In this document: positions 1 to 9,570 of the stretch, one piece after another
Position numbering within the stretch: position 1 is the first letter of the stretch
How the letters are laid out: the number at the start of each line of letters is the position of its first letter
Notes under the pieces: generated by a model
The model's database searches: none
What the model was told of the DNA's origin: nothing
The model's input: only the letters and a program-made list of their open reading frames with translations
Translations under genes and position numbers: made by a program
Assembly: GCF_000215745.1 (NCBI RefSeq)
Contig: NC_015663.1
Span: 3,658,001 to 3,722,000, forward strand
Origin: Klebsiella aerogenes KCTC 2190
GTDB lineage: Bacteria > Pseudomonadota > Gammaproteobacteria > Enterobacterales > Enterobacteriaceae
Length of the DNA stretch: 64,000 nucleotides
Direction of reading: 5' to 3'

Positions 1-480
1 CTCAACTCCTTCCCGTTTATGTTCTTCGTGATCCTGCTGGTTACCTTCTTTGGCCAGAACATCCTGCTCATCTTTGTGGCGATCGGGATGGTGTCGTGGC
101 TGGATATGGCGCGTATCGTACGCGGTCAGACCCTGAGTCTGAAACGTAAAGAGTTCATTGAAGCCGCGCAGGTCGGCGGAGTCTCTACCGCGAATATCGT
201 TATTCGTCATATCGTGCCGAACGTGCTGGGTGTAGTTGTGGTTTACGCATCATTGTTGGTACCTAGCATGATTCTGTTCGAATCCTTCCTGAGCTTCCTC
301 GGCCTTGGGACCCAGGAGCCGCTGAGCAGTTGGGGCGCATTACTCAGTGATGGCGCCAACTCAATGGAGGTATCGCCGTGGCTGTTGCTGTTCCCTGCCG
401 GGTTCCTGGTGGTAACGCTGTTTTGTTTTAACTTTATCGGCGATGGCCTGCGTGATGCCCTCGACCCGAAAGACCGCTAA
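1..480 (+). CDS. oppC: Oligopeptide ABC transporter permease OppC (5' truncated by the window edge)
   Basis: Only the C-terminal 159 residues are present; the frame is open from base 1, so the gene starts upstream. It is an inner-membrane subunit of the OppABCDF importer that brings peptides into the cytoplasm. Several hydrophobic segments are visible. The EAA-type cytoplasmic loop that contacts the ATPases (around EAAQVGGVSTANIVIRHIVP) is followed by the typical C-terminal helices and a charged tail ending DALDPKDR. The stop lies 11 nt before oppD, so the genes are co-transcribed. Identification is firm from family motifs and from oppD and oppF following directly. Confidence 0.95.
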   Translation, partial: LNSFPFMFFVILLVTFFGQNILLIFVAIGMVSWLDMARIVRGQTLSLKRKEFIEAAQVGGVSTANIVIRHIVPNVLGVVVVYASLLVPSMILFESFLSFLGLGTQEPLSSWGALLSDGANSMEVSPWLLLFPAGFLVVTLFCFNFIGDGLRDALDPKDR

Positions 481-491
481 GGAGCGCCGTC

Positions 492-1501
<1,010 letters not shown>

Positions 1502-1505
<4 letters not shown>

Positions 1506-2506
1506 ACGCCGTGATCGAACAAAGAAAAGTGCTGCTCGAAATTGCCGATCTGAAAGTGCATTTTGATATTAAAGATGGCAAGCAATGGTTCTGGCAGCCA
1601 TCAAAAACGCTCAAAGCGGTCGATGGCGTCACTCTGCGCCTGTATGAAGGCGAAACGCTGGGGGTGGTTGGCGAATCCGGCTGCGGTAAATCGACCTTCG
1701 CCCGCGCCATTATCGGCCTGGTGAAAGCCACCGACGGTAAAGTCGCCTGGCTGGGTAAAGACCTGCTGGGCATGAAACCTGAAGAGTGGCGCGATGTGCG
1801 TAGTGATATCCAGATGATCTTCCAGGATCCGCTGGCCTCACTGAATCCGCGTATGACCATTGGCGAAATCATCGCTGAACCGCTGCGGACCTATCACCCG
1901 AAGATGCCTCGTCAGGAAGTGCGCGATCGCGTGAAGGCGATGATGATGAAGGTCGGACTGCTGCCGAACCTGATTAACCGCTATCCGCACGAATTCTCCG
2001 GCGGCCAGTGTCAGCGCATTGGTATCGCGCGTGCGCTGATCCTTGAGCCTAAGTTGATTATTTGCGATGAGCCGGTTTCGGCGCTGGACGTTTCCATTCA
2101 GGCGCAGGTGGTGAACTTACTACAGCAACTGCAACGGGAGATGGGGCTATCATTGATTTTTATCGCCCATGATCTGGCGGTAGTAAAACATATTTCCGAC
2201 CGTGTGCTGGTGATGTATTTAGGCCACGCGGTGGAGTTGGGGACCTATGATGAGGTGTACCATAATCCGCTGCACCCTTATACCAAAGCGCTGATGTCGG
2301 CGGTGCCGGTGCCGGATCCCGATCTGGAGAAAAACAAAACCATCCAACTGCTGGAAGGGGAGTTGCCTTCGCCGATTAATCCGCCATCGGGTTGTGTATT
2401 CCGCACCCGATGCCCATTGGCCGGGCCCGAATGCGCCAAAACGCGGCCGGTGCTGGAGGGCAGTTTCCGCCATGCGGTTTCCTGCCTGAAGGTAGACCCG
2501 TTATAA
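1502..2506 (+). CDS. oppF: Oligopeptide ABC transporter ATPase OppF
   Basis: This is the second ATPase of the Opp importer (334 aa). It has Walker A GESGCGKST, signature FSGGQCQRIGIARAL, Walker B LIICDEP and the C-terminal cysteine cluster (CVFRTRCPLAGPEC) typical of DppF/OppF proteins. It starts with an ATG overlapping the oppD stop and is the last gene of the operon: a strong intrinsic terminator follows within 10 nt of the stop. Heterodimerisation with OppD is established for the family. Confidence 0.96.
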
Positions 2507-2512
2507 TCACTC

Positions 2513-2538
2513 GGGCTGACTGATGTCAGCCCTTTTTT
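2513..2538 (+). terminator. Intrinsic terminator of the opp operon
   Basis: The perfect 8-bp stem GGGCTGAC/GTCAGCCC with loop TGAT is followed by six T residues. It ends 14 nt before the next gene's GTG start, which is why the earlier in-frame ATG at 2523, inside the hairpin, is not accepted as a start. Confidence 0.93.
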
Positions 2539-2552
2539 ATTGTGAGGTTAAC

Positions 2553-3389
2553 GTGGCAGTTTCGCTTTCCGCCGCCCGTTTGCGGCTTTACCATCTACTC
2601 TTCGATCAAACTCGTCGCTCCGGCCGCCGTTTTGAAGGGCTTTGCGGTTTATTTGCCCTGTTGAGCGTGGTTATTATTTTTGTTGAGTCCGGACTCGGTT
2701 CGCAGTATCACCTGTCGCTAGATGAATGGCATGTTTTTGTCTGGCTGGAATTAGGAATTACCGCGGTCTTCACCGCGGAATATATTTTACGCGTAATAAG
2801 CTGGCCGAATCCGCTGCGCTATATCTTCAGCTTCTGGGGATTTATCGATCTGGCGACCGTTCTTCCGCTGTATGTAATGTGGTTATGGCCGGAAATGAGC
2901 CTTGAGTATGTCTTTGCCTGGCGGGCCATGCGGGTTATCCGCGCGCTGCGTATTCTTAAACTGCTGCGCTTTATGCCGTCGCTGAATATTTTTTGGCGGG
3001 CTATCGTCAGCGCCCGTCACCAGCTCATTCTGTTCTACTCGTTTATTGCTATTGTGATGGTGATTTTTGGCTCGCTGATGTATTTAATTGAAGGGCCGCA
3101 ATATGGGTTTACCACCTTAAATGCCTCGGTCTACTGGGCAATCGTCACGATTACTACGGTGGGATACGGCGACATTACGCCGCATACGCCATTAGGGCGG
3201 ATACTCGCCTCGGTGCTTATTCTCATCGGTTATTCTATCATCGCCATCCCGACCGGGCTGATTACGACGCATATGACGACGGCGCTGCAAAACCGACGCG
3301 CCCGCCGCGTTTGCCCAAACTGCAGTAACGCCGAGCATGATAAAAATGCCCGTTTCTGCCACGCCTGCGGAACAGAATTACCGCAATAA
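2553..3389 (+). CDS. Six-TM voltage-gated-type potassium channel with C-terminal zinc ribbon
   Basis: Inner-membrane ion channel, 278 aa from the GTG at 2553, which has a GAGG ribosome site 4 nt upstream. Hydrophobic segments fit S1-S4, an S5-pore-S6 module and a short cytoplasmic tail. S4 (about residues 124-140) carries regularly spaced arginines (RAMRVIRALRILKLLRF). The pore has the K+ selectivity filter TTVGYGD at 201-207. The tail ends in two CxxC pairs (Cys254/257 and Cys269/272), a zinc ribbon. E. coli K-12 Kch is a different architecture (RCK domain, about 417 aa) and lies after clsA, so this is not its orthologue. Function as a K+ channel is secure by motif; gating and the role of the ribbon are unknown. 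Confidence 0.88.
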   Translation: MAVSLSAARLRLYHLLFDQTRRSGRRFEGLCGLFALLSVVIIFVESGLGSQYHLSLDEWHVFVWLELGITAVFTAEYILRVISWPNPLRYIFSFWGFIDLATVLPLYVMWLWPEMSLEYVFAWRAMRVIRALRILKLLRFMPSLNIFWRAIVSARHQLILFYSFIAIVMVIFGSLMYLIEGPQYGFTTLNASVYWAIVTITTVGYGDITPHTPLGRILASVLILIGYSIIAIPTGLITTHMTTALQNRRARRVCPNCSNAEHDKNARFCHACGTELPQ

Positions 3390-3400
3390 CGTATAAAATA

Positions 3401-3434
3401 AAAAGCCTGCCGATGTTACCGTCGGCAGGCTTTT
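3401..3434. terminator. Bidirectional terminator between the channel gene and yciU
   Basis: A 13-bp inverted repeat (AAAAGCCTGCCGA / TCGGCAGGCTTTT) with an 8-nt loop gives a T tract in both directions. It serves the convergent channel gene and yciU. Confidence 0.92.
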
Positions 3435-3457
3435 CTACAGGCGCATTAGCTTAATGC

Positions 3458-3799
<342 letters not shown>

Positions 3800-3821
3800 T
3801 TAAGCATCTGATGGGCACGTT

Positions 3822-5282
3822 TTACAGCAACGGGCTGAAGAAGTAAAACAGTCGCTCTGCGATCCGCTGCCATAGCGGTCGTTTGGCCCACAGTTTTGCA
3901 TCCAGCAGGCGCGAGCGGGAGATGTAATCGTCCTGCACCGCCGCCAGGTCGCCGCCAAAGCCCACGTCGTCGATCGCCAGCGTGATCTCGAAATTGAGCC
4001 ACAGGCTGCGCATATCAAGATTAACGGTACCGACCAGGCTCAGTTCGCCATCTACCAGCACGCTTTTGGTATGTAGCAGGCCGCCTTCGAATTGATAAAT
4101 TTTCACCCCAGCAGCAAGCAGTTCAGTGAAGAAGGCGCGGCTGGCCCAGCCTACCAGCAGGGAGTCGTTTTTGCGCGGCATAATAATACTGACCTCGACG
4201 CCGCGCTGGGCTGCGGTACAGATGGCGTGCAGCAGGTCATCGCTGGGGACGAAGTAGGGGGTGGTCATAATCAGGTGTTCTTTCGCCGCATAGGCTGCGG
4301 TTAACAACGCTTGATGAATCAAATCTTCCGGGAAGCCGGGACCGGATGCAATGGTATGAATGGTATGCCCGTTAGCCTCTTCAAACGGCATGATATTGAC
4401 GTCCGGCGGCGGGGGTAAAATTCGCTTGCCGGTTTCAATTTCCCAGTCGCAGGAGTAGACAATCCCCATGGCCGTAGCCACCGGGCCTTCCATTCGCGCC
4501 ATCAGATCGACCCACTGGCCGACGCCGGAATCTTGTTTGAAGTAGCGCGGATCGACCATATTCATACTGCCGGTGTAGGCAATATAGTTGTCGATCATCA
4601 CCATTTTACGATGCTGACGTAGATCCATGCGGCGTAAGAACACGCGCATCAGATTAACTTTAAGCGCTTCAACCACCTCGATACCGGCGTTACGCATCAT
4701 TGCCGCCCACGGGCTGCGGAAGAAGGCGACGCTGCCGGCTGAATCGAGCATTAGCCGACAATGCACGCCGCGACGCGCGGCGGCCATCAGCGACTCGGCG
4801 ACCTGATCGGCCATTCCGCCGGGCTGCCAGATATAGAACACCATCTCGATATTGTGTCGTGAGAGCTGAATATCGCGAATCAGCGCCTGCATCACGTCAT
4901 CGGATTCGGTTAGCAACTGCAGTTGGTTACCCTTAACGCCGGCGATCCCCTGGCGACGTTCACAGAGTTTGAACAGCGATTCGGCAACCGGGCTATTTTC
5001 TTGCGCAAAGATATGCTTGCAGCTTTTCAGGTCCGTTAGCCATTTGGCGGTAGAGGGCCACATGGCGCGCGCGCGCTCGGCGCGCCGTTTGCCAAGATGC
5101 AATTCGCCGAAGGAAAGATAGGCAATGATCCCCACTAGCGGCAGGATATAAATAATTAGCAACCATGCCATGGCGGACGGCACCGCACGGCGTTTCATTA
5201 AAATACGTAATGTAACGCCGGCAATCAGCAGCCAGTACCCCAGAATGACCAGCCAGTTTACGACCGTGTAAAAGGTTGTCAT
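3822..5282 (-). CDS. clsA: Cardiolipin synthase A
   Basis: This inner-membrane phospholipase-D-family enzyme (486 aa) condenses two phosphatidylglycerol molecules to cardiolipin and glycerol. Two N-terminal transmembrane helices (about residues 8-28 and 38-58) anchor two PLD domains. The first HKD motif is His224/Lys226/Asp231 ([18 protein letters not shown]). The second is [18 protein letters not shown] in the C-terminal half. Length and motif positions match E. coli ClsA. It is followed by yciU on the same strand and faces away from yciY. Confidence 0.96.
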   Translation of the reverse strand: MTTFYTVVNWLVILGYWLLIAGVTLRILMKRRAVPSAMAWLLIIYILPLVGIIAYLSFGELHLGKRRAERARAMWPSTAKWLTDLKSCKHIFAQENSPVAESLFKLCERRQGIAGVKGNQLQLLTESDDVMQALIRDIQLSRHNIEMVFYIWQPGGMADQVAESLMAAARRGVHCRLMLDSAGSVAFFRSPWAAMMRNAGIEVVEALKVNLMRVFLRRMDLRQHRKMVMIDNYIAYTGSMNMVDPRYFKQDSGVGQWVDLMARMEGPVATAMGIVYSCDWEIETGKRILPPPPDVNIMPFEEANGHTIHTIASGPGFPEDLIHQALLTAAYAAKEHLIMTTPYFVPSDDLLHAICTAAQRGVEVSIIMPRKNDSLLVGWASRAFFTELLAAGVKIYQFEGGLLHTKSVLVDGELSLVGTVNLDMRSLWLNFEITLAIDDVGFGGDLAAVQDDYISRSRLLDAKLWAKRPLWQRIAERLFYFFSPLL

Positions 5283-5425
5283 AGATGAAAAATCCTTTTG
5301 AATAGCCCGATGCCATGAGTTTACGCATCATCATCCATCTGGCAAATAAAAACGCAGCGAAAGCGATAGTCAGACAGATTCATCGGTCTATAATGGGGCG
5401 TGTTTTCACCCGTAGAGTAGTAGCA

Positions 5426-5599
5426 ATGAAGCGTAGTAGAACGGAAGTAGGGCGCTGGCGCATGCTTAGACAAGTGAGTCGCCGTAAATCGCGCTGGCTG
5501 GAAGCCCAATCGCGCCGCAACATGCGCATTCTCTCTATCAGGAAGAGCCTGGTCAAACGGCAGCGTCATGCTTTGCTGTTCACCTTCTCTGAATTTTGA
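5426..5599 (+). CDS. yciY: YciY, small arginine-rich protein
   Basis: A 57-aa very basic protein starting MKRSRTEVGRWRML, close to E. coli YciY in sequence and length. No function is known. I chose the ATG at 5426 because conservation with E. coli begins there; the frame stays open upstream to 5315 but that segment looks non-coding. It sits between clsA and yciI, as in E. coli where kch also lies near. The composition (many Arg/Lys) would allow nucleic-acid binding, but that is only a guess. Confidence 0.8.
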   Translation: MKRSRTEVGRWRMLRQVSRRKSRWLEAQSRRNMRILSIRKSLVKRQRHALLFTFSEF

Positions 5600-5604
5600 G
5601 AGTA

Positions 5605-5632
5605 AAAATTAAAGGCACCGCTTGCGGTGCCT
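5605..5632 (-). terminator. Terminator after yciI
   Basis: Perfect 8-bp stem GGCACCGC/GCGGTGCC with a 2-nt loop. Read on the minus strand it is followed by a T-rich tail, so it best serves yciI; the plus-strand tail is poor but may also stop yciY transcripts. Confidence 0.7.
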
Positions 5633-5652
5633 CTGTGTTTTTGGTCGGGTGA

Positions 5653-5949
5653 TTAAAATACTTTTTTGTAAGGTTTCACCGAGACGTGCTGATAGACGCC
5701 CGCGGCGATATAGGGGTCATCGTTGGCCCAGGACTGCGCCGCTTCCAGCGATTCAAATTCTGCGATAACCGTTGAGCCGCTAAATCCTGCCGCGCCAGGT
5801 TCATTGCTATCCACCGCGGGCATCGGGCCTGCGGTCAGTAAACGGCCTTCATCATGTAATAGTTGTAGGCGCGCCAGATGGGCAGGGCGCACCGCCTGGC
5901 GTTTTTCCAGAGAATCGGCGATATCTTCTGCGTAGATGACGTAAAGCAC
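5653..5949 (-). CDS. yciI: YciI, YCII-domain protein
   Basis: A 98-aa ferredoxin-like alpha/beta protein of the YCII family, matching E. coli YciI ([17 protein letters not shown], then the histidine in RPAHLARLQ). Family structures show a dimeric fold with a conserved His-Asp pair in a pocket. Some relatives have chlorohydrolase or dehydrochlorinase-like activity, but the physiological role of YciI is unsettled. It is divergent from tonB, as in E. coli. Confidence 0.92.
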   Translation of the reverse strand: MLYVIYAEDIADSLEKRQAVRPAHLARLQLLHDEGRLLTAGPMPAVDSNEPGAAGFSGSTVIAEFESLEAAQSWANDDPYIAAGVYQHVSVKPYKKVF

Positions 5950-6101
5950 GGCAAGGCTCCTTAATCAAAAAATAGGCAAATCACGTGACGTGAAAGCGTT
6001 ATGGGCAGCAATGTAAGATGCGCACGCCTTTAGCATGCCACGGCACGCCGGTTTTTTTCCACAAAACGAGGCAAAATTTGATGCAAGATAACACGTCTTA
6101 T

Positions 6102-6125
6102 TGAATATGATTGCTATTTGCATTT
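6102..6125. promoter_or_regulatory. tonB promoter region with probable Fur box
   Basis: The AT-rich segment around TGAATATGATTGCTATTTG, 35-58 nt before tonB, matches the E. coli tonB promoter and its Fur operator almost base for base. This implies iron-dependent repression. The 19-bp Fur palindrome is only partly conserved, so the call rests mainly on similarity to the known promoter. Confidence 0.55.
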
Positions 6126-6159
6126 AAAATCACGGCATCATTTTTCAACAGAAACGACT

Positions 6160-6900
6160 ATGAGCGCAATGACCCTTGATTTACCTCGCCGCTTTCCGTG
6201 GCCAACGCTGCTGTCCGTGGCTATCCACGGTGCCGTTGTGGCGGGGTTGCTTTATACCTCGGTACATCAGGTTATTGAAAAGCCTTCGCCTTCACAGCCA
6301 ATCGAAATCACGATGGTGGCGCCGGCGGATTTAGAGCCTCCGCAGGCGGCGCAGCCGGTCGTTGAACCCGTTGTTGAACCGGAGCCGGAACCGGAGCCTG
6401 AAGTGGTGCCTGAGCCGCCAAAAGAGGTGCCAGTGGTTATCCACAAACCGGAGCCGAAGCCCAAACCCAAGCCGAAACCAAAGCCTAAGCCGGAGAAAAA
6501 AGTCGAGCCGAAACGCGAGGTGAAGCCCGCTGAGCCGCGCCCGGTCTCGCCGTTTGAGAATAACAATACGGCGCCTGCGCGTACTGCCCCGAGTACCACG
6601 GCGGCAACGGCAAAACCGATGACCACCGCGCCGAGCGGTCCTAAAGCGTTGAAACGCGGCGACCCGTCTTACCCGCAACGTGCGCAGGCGCTGCGTATTG
6701 AAGGTGACGTGCGCGTGAAATTTGATGTCACCGCCGATGGTCGGGTGGAGAATATCCAGATACTCTCTGCGAAGCCGGCCAATATGTTTGAGCGTGATGT
6801 CAAAACCGCGATGCGCAAATGGCGCTACGAGGCAGGCAGGCCGGGAACGGGTTTGACGATGAACATCAAATTCCGCTTAAACGGCGTAAAAATGGATTAA
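6160..6900 (+). CDS. tonB: Energy transducer TonB
   Basis: Couples the ExbB/ExbD-harvested proton motive force to outer-membrane receptors for siderophores, haem and vitamin B12. 246 aa from ATG 6160. An N-terminal signal-anchor helix follows PWPTLLSVAIHGAVVAGLLY. A proline-rich periplasmic linker has acidic Glu-Pro repeats (about residues 65-80) and then basic Lys-Pro repeats (about 100-120). The C-terminal domain contains YPQRAQALRIEGDVRVKFDV. The in-frame ATG at 6169 gives the start used for E. coli TonB (MTLDLPRRFPWP); either is possible. The frame is open back to a TTG at 6118, but that overlaps the promoter and is unlikely to be used. Confidence 0.95.
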   Translation: MSAMTLDLPRRFPWPTLLSVAIHGAVVAGLLYTSVHQVIEKPSPSQPIEITMVAPADLEPPQAAQPVVEPVVEPEPEPEPEVVPEPPKEVPVVIHKPEPKPKPKPKPKPKPEKKVEPKREVKPAEPRPVSPFENNNTAPARTAPSTTAATAKPMTTAPSGPKALKRGDPSYPQRAQALRIEGDVRVKFDVTADGRVENIQILSAKPANMFERDVKTAMRKWRYEAGRPGTGLTMNIKFRLNGVKMD

Positions 6901-6911
6901 GCTCGCTGATG

Positions 6912-6939
6912 AAAAAGGCCCTTTTGAGGGCCTTTTTTT
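6912..6939. terminator. Bidirectional terminator between tonB and yniA
   Basis: Stem AAAAAGGCCC/GGGCCTTTTT with loop TTTTGA and T tracts on both strands. It lies between the convergent tonB and yniA stops. Confidence 0.93.
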
Positions 6940-6943
6940 ACGC

Positions 6944-7804
6944 CTATTGCAGGGCTTCATCGAGCGCTTTTTGCGCGGTGACCAGGTGCTGGCCGCCGAA
7001 CAGAATTGCCCGATTAAGTAAAGTGTATAGCTGGTAAATCGGTTGCCGTTCAAGGAAACCAGCGGGCAGCGGCGAGACCGACTGATAGCCATCGTAAATC
7101 TGCGGCGGTTGTTCCGGATGCAGAGGCAGCATTGCCAGATCGCATTCGCGATCGCCCCAATAACATGCCGGATCGAAAATATACGGCCCATTGGGCCCTA
7201 GCGCGCAGTTCCCGGACCACAAGTCGCCATGTAATAAAGAAGGCTGCGGCTGATGGCTGCTGAGCCGCTGCTGTACACTTTCGACAATGTTGTCGATATC
7301 GCCGAAGTGCAGTCCTTTTTCCGCCGCTAGCTCCAGCTGCCAGCCAATGCGTTGTTCAGCGAAAAACGTTGACCAGCGGCGCTGCCAGGCATTCGGCTGC
7401 GGGGTCGTCGACAGATCGTTGTCAAAATCAAGGCCAAACTGCGGCTGGTCGCTCCACTGATGTAAATGGGCGATTTGCTGACCAAGCAGAAACGCGTTAT
7501 GCGCGTCCAGCGGTCGCGGCGGCAAATATTCCATCACCAGAAAACTGTAATCCCGGTCGCTGCCGACGGCAAAAACCTGTGGAACGCTGACGGTTTTACA
7601 GCGCGAGAGCAGCTCCAGCTGGTCCGCCTCCGCGGTAAAAATGGGGAGCAGTTCGCGTTCATCGCATTTGACGAAATAATCTTTTCCGCCAAAACGTAAA
7701 TGCCAGGCGGCATGGATCTCTCCGCCGGGTAGCTCGTTGCGCAGTTCGATTTCAGCGCCGTCAGTGTGCTGCTCGCTTAACAAATTGCTAATAGCTTGCC
7801 ACAT
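6944..7804 (-). CDS. yniA: YniA, fructosamine kinase family protein
   Basis: A protein-kinase-like-fold small-molecule kinase of the fructosamine/ketosamine-3-kinase family (286 aa). Members phosphorylate ribulosamines or fructosamines on glycated proteins, starting their repair; the E. coli substrate is not settled. The catalytic loop is HGDLWSGN and the metal-binding motif is the Asp of FDPACYWGDRE. Start chosen at MWQAISNLL because E. coli YniA begins there and GGGGAGA lies upstream; the frame extends 9 codons further. In E. coli yniA is near pfkB as well. Confidence 0.92.
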   Translation of the reverse strand: MWQAISNLLSEQHTDGAEIELRNELPGGEIHAAWHLRFGGKDYFVKCDERELLPIFTAEADQLELLSRCKTVSVPQVFAVGSDRDYSFLVMEYLPPRPLDAHNAFLLGQQIAHLHQWSDQPQFGLDFDNDLSTTPQPNAWQRRWSTFFAEQRIGWQLELAAEKGLHFGDIDNIVESVQQRLSSHQPQPSLLHGDLWSGNCALGPNGPYIFDPACYWGDRECDLAMLPLHPEQPPQIYDGYQSVSPLPAGFLERQPIYQLYTLLNRAILFGGQHLVTAQKALDEALQ

Positions 7805-7909
7805 GCTGTCTCTCCCCATGTTTTCCACCATATCATAAGGTTAGCGTATAACCTGGCCGTAAAGTTCGAGCTAACGCACAACTGACGTCTTCCACGATGG
7901 CGATCGCAC

Positions 7910-8194
7910 TTATTGAGCTTTTAACCATTCGCTAAATGTGGTGATGGCGATCTCTGCCGGCCTGCCTAAAGCGGCTTCCGCGAGACCTGCGCTTAATGCC
8001 CGAACGTCTTCGGGGCTTTGTGCGCTCAGCAGGCCAAATGTGTTAGTACCTAAATCATGGGTTTTGCCATCATCGTCGTTGAGCGTCAGGACGAAACCTG
8101 CGCGAATGAAATGATTGCTGAGCTCGTTAATCTCAGTCAGCGCTTGTTCCTGGAACTTAACGGTGATCACGTGCGCGGTAATATCGTTGCTCAT
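7910..8194 (-). CDS. GhoS-like (DUF2622) small protein, possible orphan type V antitoxin
   Basis: A 94-aa protein I place tentatively in the GhoS/DUF2622 family. It has a beta strand (HVITVKF), a helix, then a second strand and the segment DGKTHDLGTNTFGLLS, which lines up with GhoS IPRQLNENSFAIT. The C-terminal strand and helix (AITTFSEWLKAQ) line up with GhoS NIMTVDDYFRQF. E. coli GhoS is a sequence-specific endoribonuclease that cleaves the ghoT toxin mRNA. No GhoT-like small membrane ORF lies next to it here. The neighbours yniA and pfkB are core genes. The match is by eye and identity is low. Confidence 0.5.
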   Translation of the reverse strand: MSNDITAHVITVKFQEQALTEINELSNHFIRAGFVLTLNDDDGKTHDLGTNTFGLLSAQSPEDVRALSAGLAEAALGRPAEIAITTFSEWLKAQ

Positions 8195-8250
8195 TTTTCA
8201 CTCTGTTGTTATGCATGGAATTTCTAGCATAGACCATGGTAGCGAATTGA

Positions 8251-8274
8251 CCCCCTTCACCCGGGTGAAGGGGG
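8251..8274. repeat. Perfect 24-bp palindrome just after pfkB
   Basis: CCCCCTTCACCC followed at once by GGGTGAAGGGGG. It begins 7 nt after the pfkB stop on the minus strand. It would form a very stable 3' hairpin in pfkB mRNA, but no T tract follows, so it may protect or process the 3' end rather than terminate. Confidence 0.75.
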
Positions 8275-8280
8275 GCGATA

Positions 8281-9213
8281 CTAGCGGCCACACAGGTAAT
8301 CGTAGATTTTCTGCGTGTTGGTTAATGAACACAGGCGGGTGCCGTGGTTAATCGTGGCGGCGCTACCAGCGGCAACGCCAAAGCGGACCATATCCTCAAG
8401 CGAGGCATGTTCCGCCAGACGTAGCGTCATTGCGCCGACCATACTGTCACCCGCGCCAACGGTGCTCTGGCTTTTCATCGGTGGCGGCACCACCTGTACG
8501 CTGCCGGTGGCATCAACTCCCAGCGCCCCCTGCGGACCCAGCGAAACCACAACCCGGCGTACTTTTCCGGAGCGGATCAGTTCCAGCGCGGCATTACGCA
8601 CGTCGTCAGGCTGGCTGAGGTCGCGCTGTACCAGCGCGCTAAGCTCTTTCTGGTTCGGTTTGACCAGCTCGATGTTGCCGACATCCAGCGCGGCGGCCAG
8701 CGCATCGCCGGAGCTGTCGATGATGCAACGTAGCCCGTGCTGCTGCGCGTTTTTTACCAGTTGAGTCAGATGCTCGACGCTGATTCCGGGCGGCAGACTG
8801 CCGCTGATAACCAGCAGAGAACCGGGCTCAATCGCGAGTACTTTCTCTTCCAGGCGACGGAACTCCTCTTCGGTTAGCGCCGCGCCGGGCATGACAAAGC
8901 GATATTGTTCGCCGCTGGCATCGACATGCACATGTAAGTTCTGCCGCGTCCAGTCGCGGGTTTCTACTGTTTCGACCGGGACCTGCTCATCAGCCATCAG
9001 GGCGGTAAGATGCTCGCCGGTGGCGCCCCCAATCGGGAAAATCGCAGTCGCTTTACCGCCCAGAAAGGTAATGGCCCGGGCGACGTTGATTCCGCCGCCT
9101 CCGGGTTCGAATACCGGTGCGCTACAGCGTAACTTGCCTTCAGGGTATATTTGCGGTGTCAGCGTTGCGCTATCGAGTGATGGGGCCAGCGTGAGCGTAT
9201 AAATTTTGGTCAT
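8281..9213 (-). CDS. pfkB: 6-phosphofructokinase II
   Basis: Glycolytic kinase that phosphorylates fructose-6-phosphate at C1 with ATP; this is the minor, ribokinase-family isozyme. 310 aa. The N-terminal substrate motif GGGGINVARAI and the C-terminal PfkB signature with anion hole and catalytic aspartate (STVGAGDSMVGAM) are present, as is the NQKELS segment. Start at MTKIYTLTLAP with AAGGAGGA upstream; the frame extends 14 codons further without a good ribosome site. Close to E. coli PfkB throughout. Confidence 0.96.
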   Translation of the reverse strand: MTKIYTLTLAPSLDSATLTPQIYPEGKLRCSAPVFEPGGGGINVARAITFLGGKATAIFPIGGATGEHLTALMADEQVPVETVETRDWTRQNLHVHVDASGEQYRFVMPGAALTEEEFRRLEEKVLAIEPGSLLVISGSLPPGISVEHLTQLVKNAQQHGLRCIIDSSGDALAAALDVGNIELVKPNQKELSALVQRDLSQPDDVRNAALELIRSGKVRRVVVSLGPQGALGVDATGSVQVVPPPMKSQSTVGAGDSMVGAMTLRLAEHASLEDMVRFGVAAGSAATINHGTRLCSLTNTQKIYDYLCGR

Positions 9214-9570
9214 CCTGTTCCTCCTTAATACGAATAAAGCTGCTTTTTTAAGCATGGCACTGAAATGGAGTGAGGGGAAGCGGGGCGGACGATGGATTTA
9301 CAAAGATGTCTGGGTTTTTATCTTTATGAAATAAAGATTGTTTTGGGAACCGTCTTATTCAAAAAACGAAATAGCAACTGATTGCTAAGTTATTCGTGCT
9401 TTTTTATAATCAAGCGCCTTTCTTAGGACTCGCATTCAGCGCGCCTCGCGAAAGTTTCCGGGACCTGCCTGGTCTCCTTAAATGTTGTACGGACTCTAAA
9501 TTAAATGAAGGGATCGCTGGTCCATTCATCATTTGTACTGTCCTGAAGATATGTATTTTAGAGAGTTATA
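9214..9570. other. Divergent intergenic region pfkB / ydiY
   Basis: 357 nt without a gene. It holds both promoters. I see an 8-bp AT-rich inverted repeat at 9320-9338 (ATCTTTAT, loop GAA, ATAAAGAT) and no other clear operator or small ORF. Confidence 0.5.

Noticed and set aside
2523..2552. Ten-codon N-terminal extension of the K+ channel
   Set aside because: The ATG lies inside the opp terminator hairpin; GTG 2553 has a proper ribosome site.
6118..6159. TTG start upstream of tonB
   Set aside because: Falls in the promoter/Fur region; homology begins later.
6331..6678. Repetitive Gly- or Arg-rich ORFs opposite the tonB proline-rich region
   Set aside because: Produced by the Glu-Pro/Lys-Pro repeat codons of tonB read backwards.
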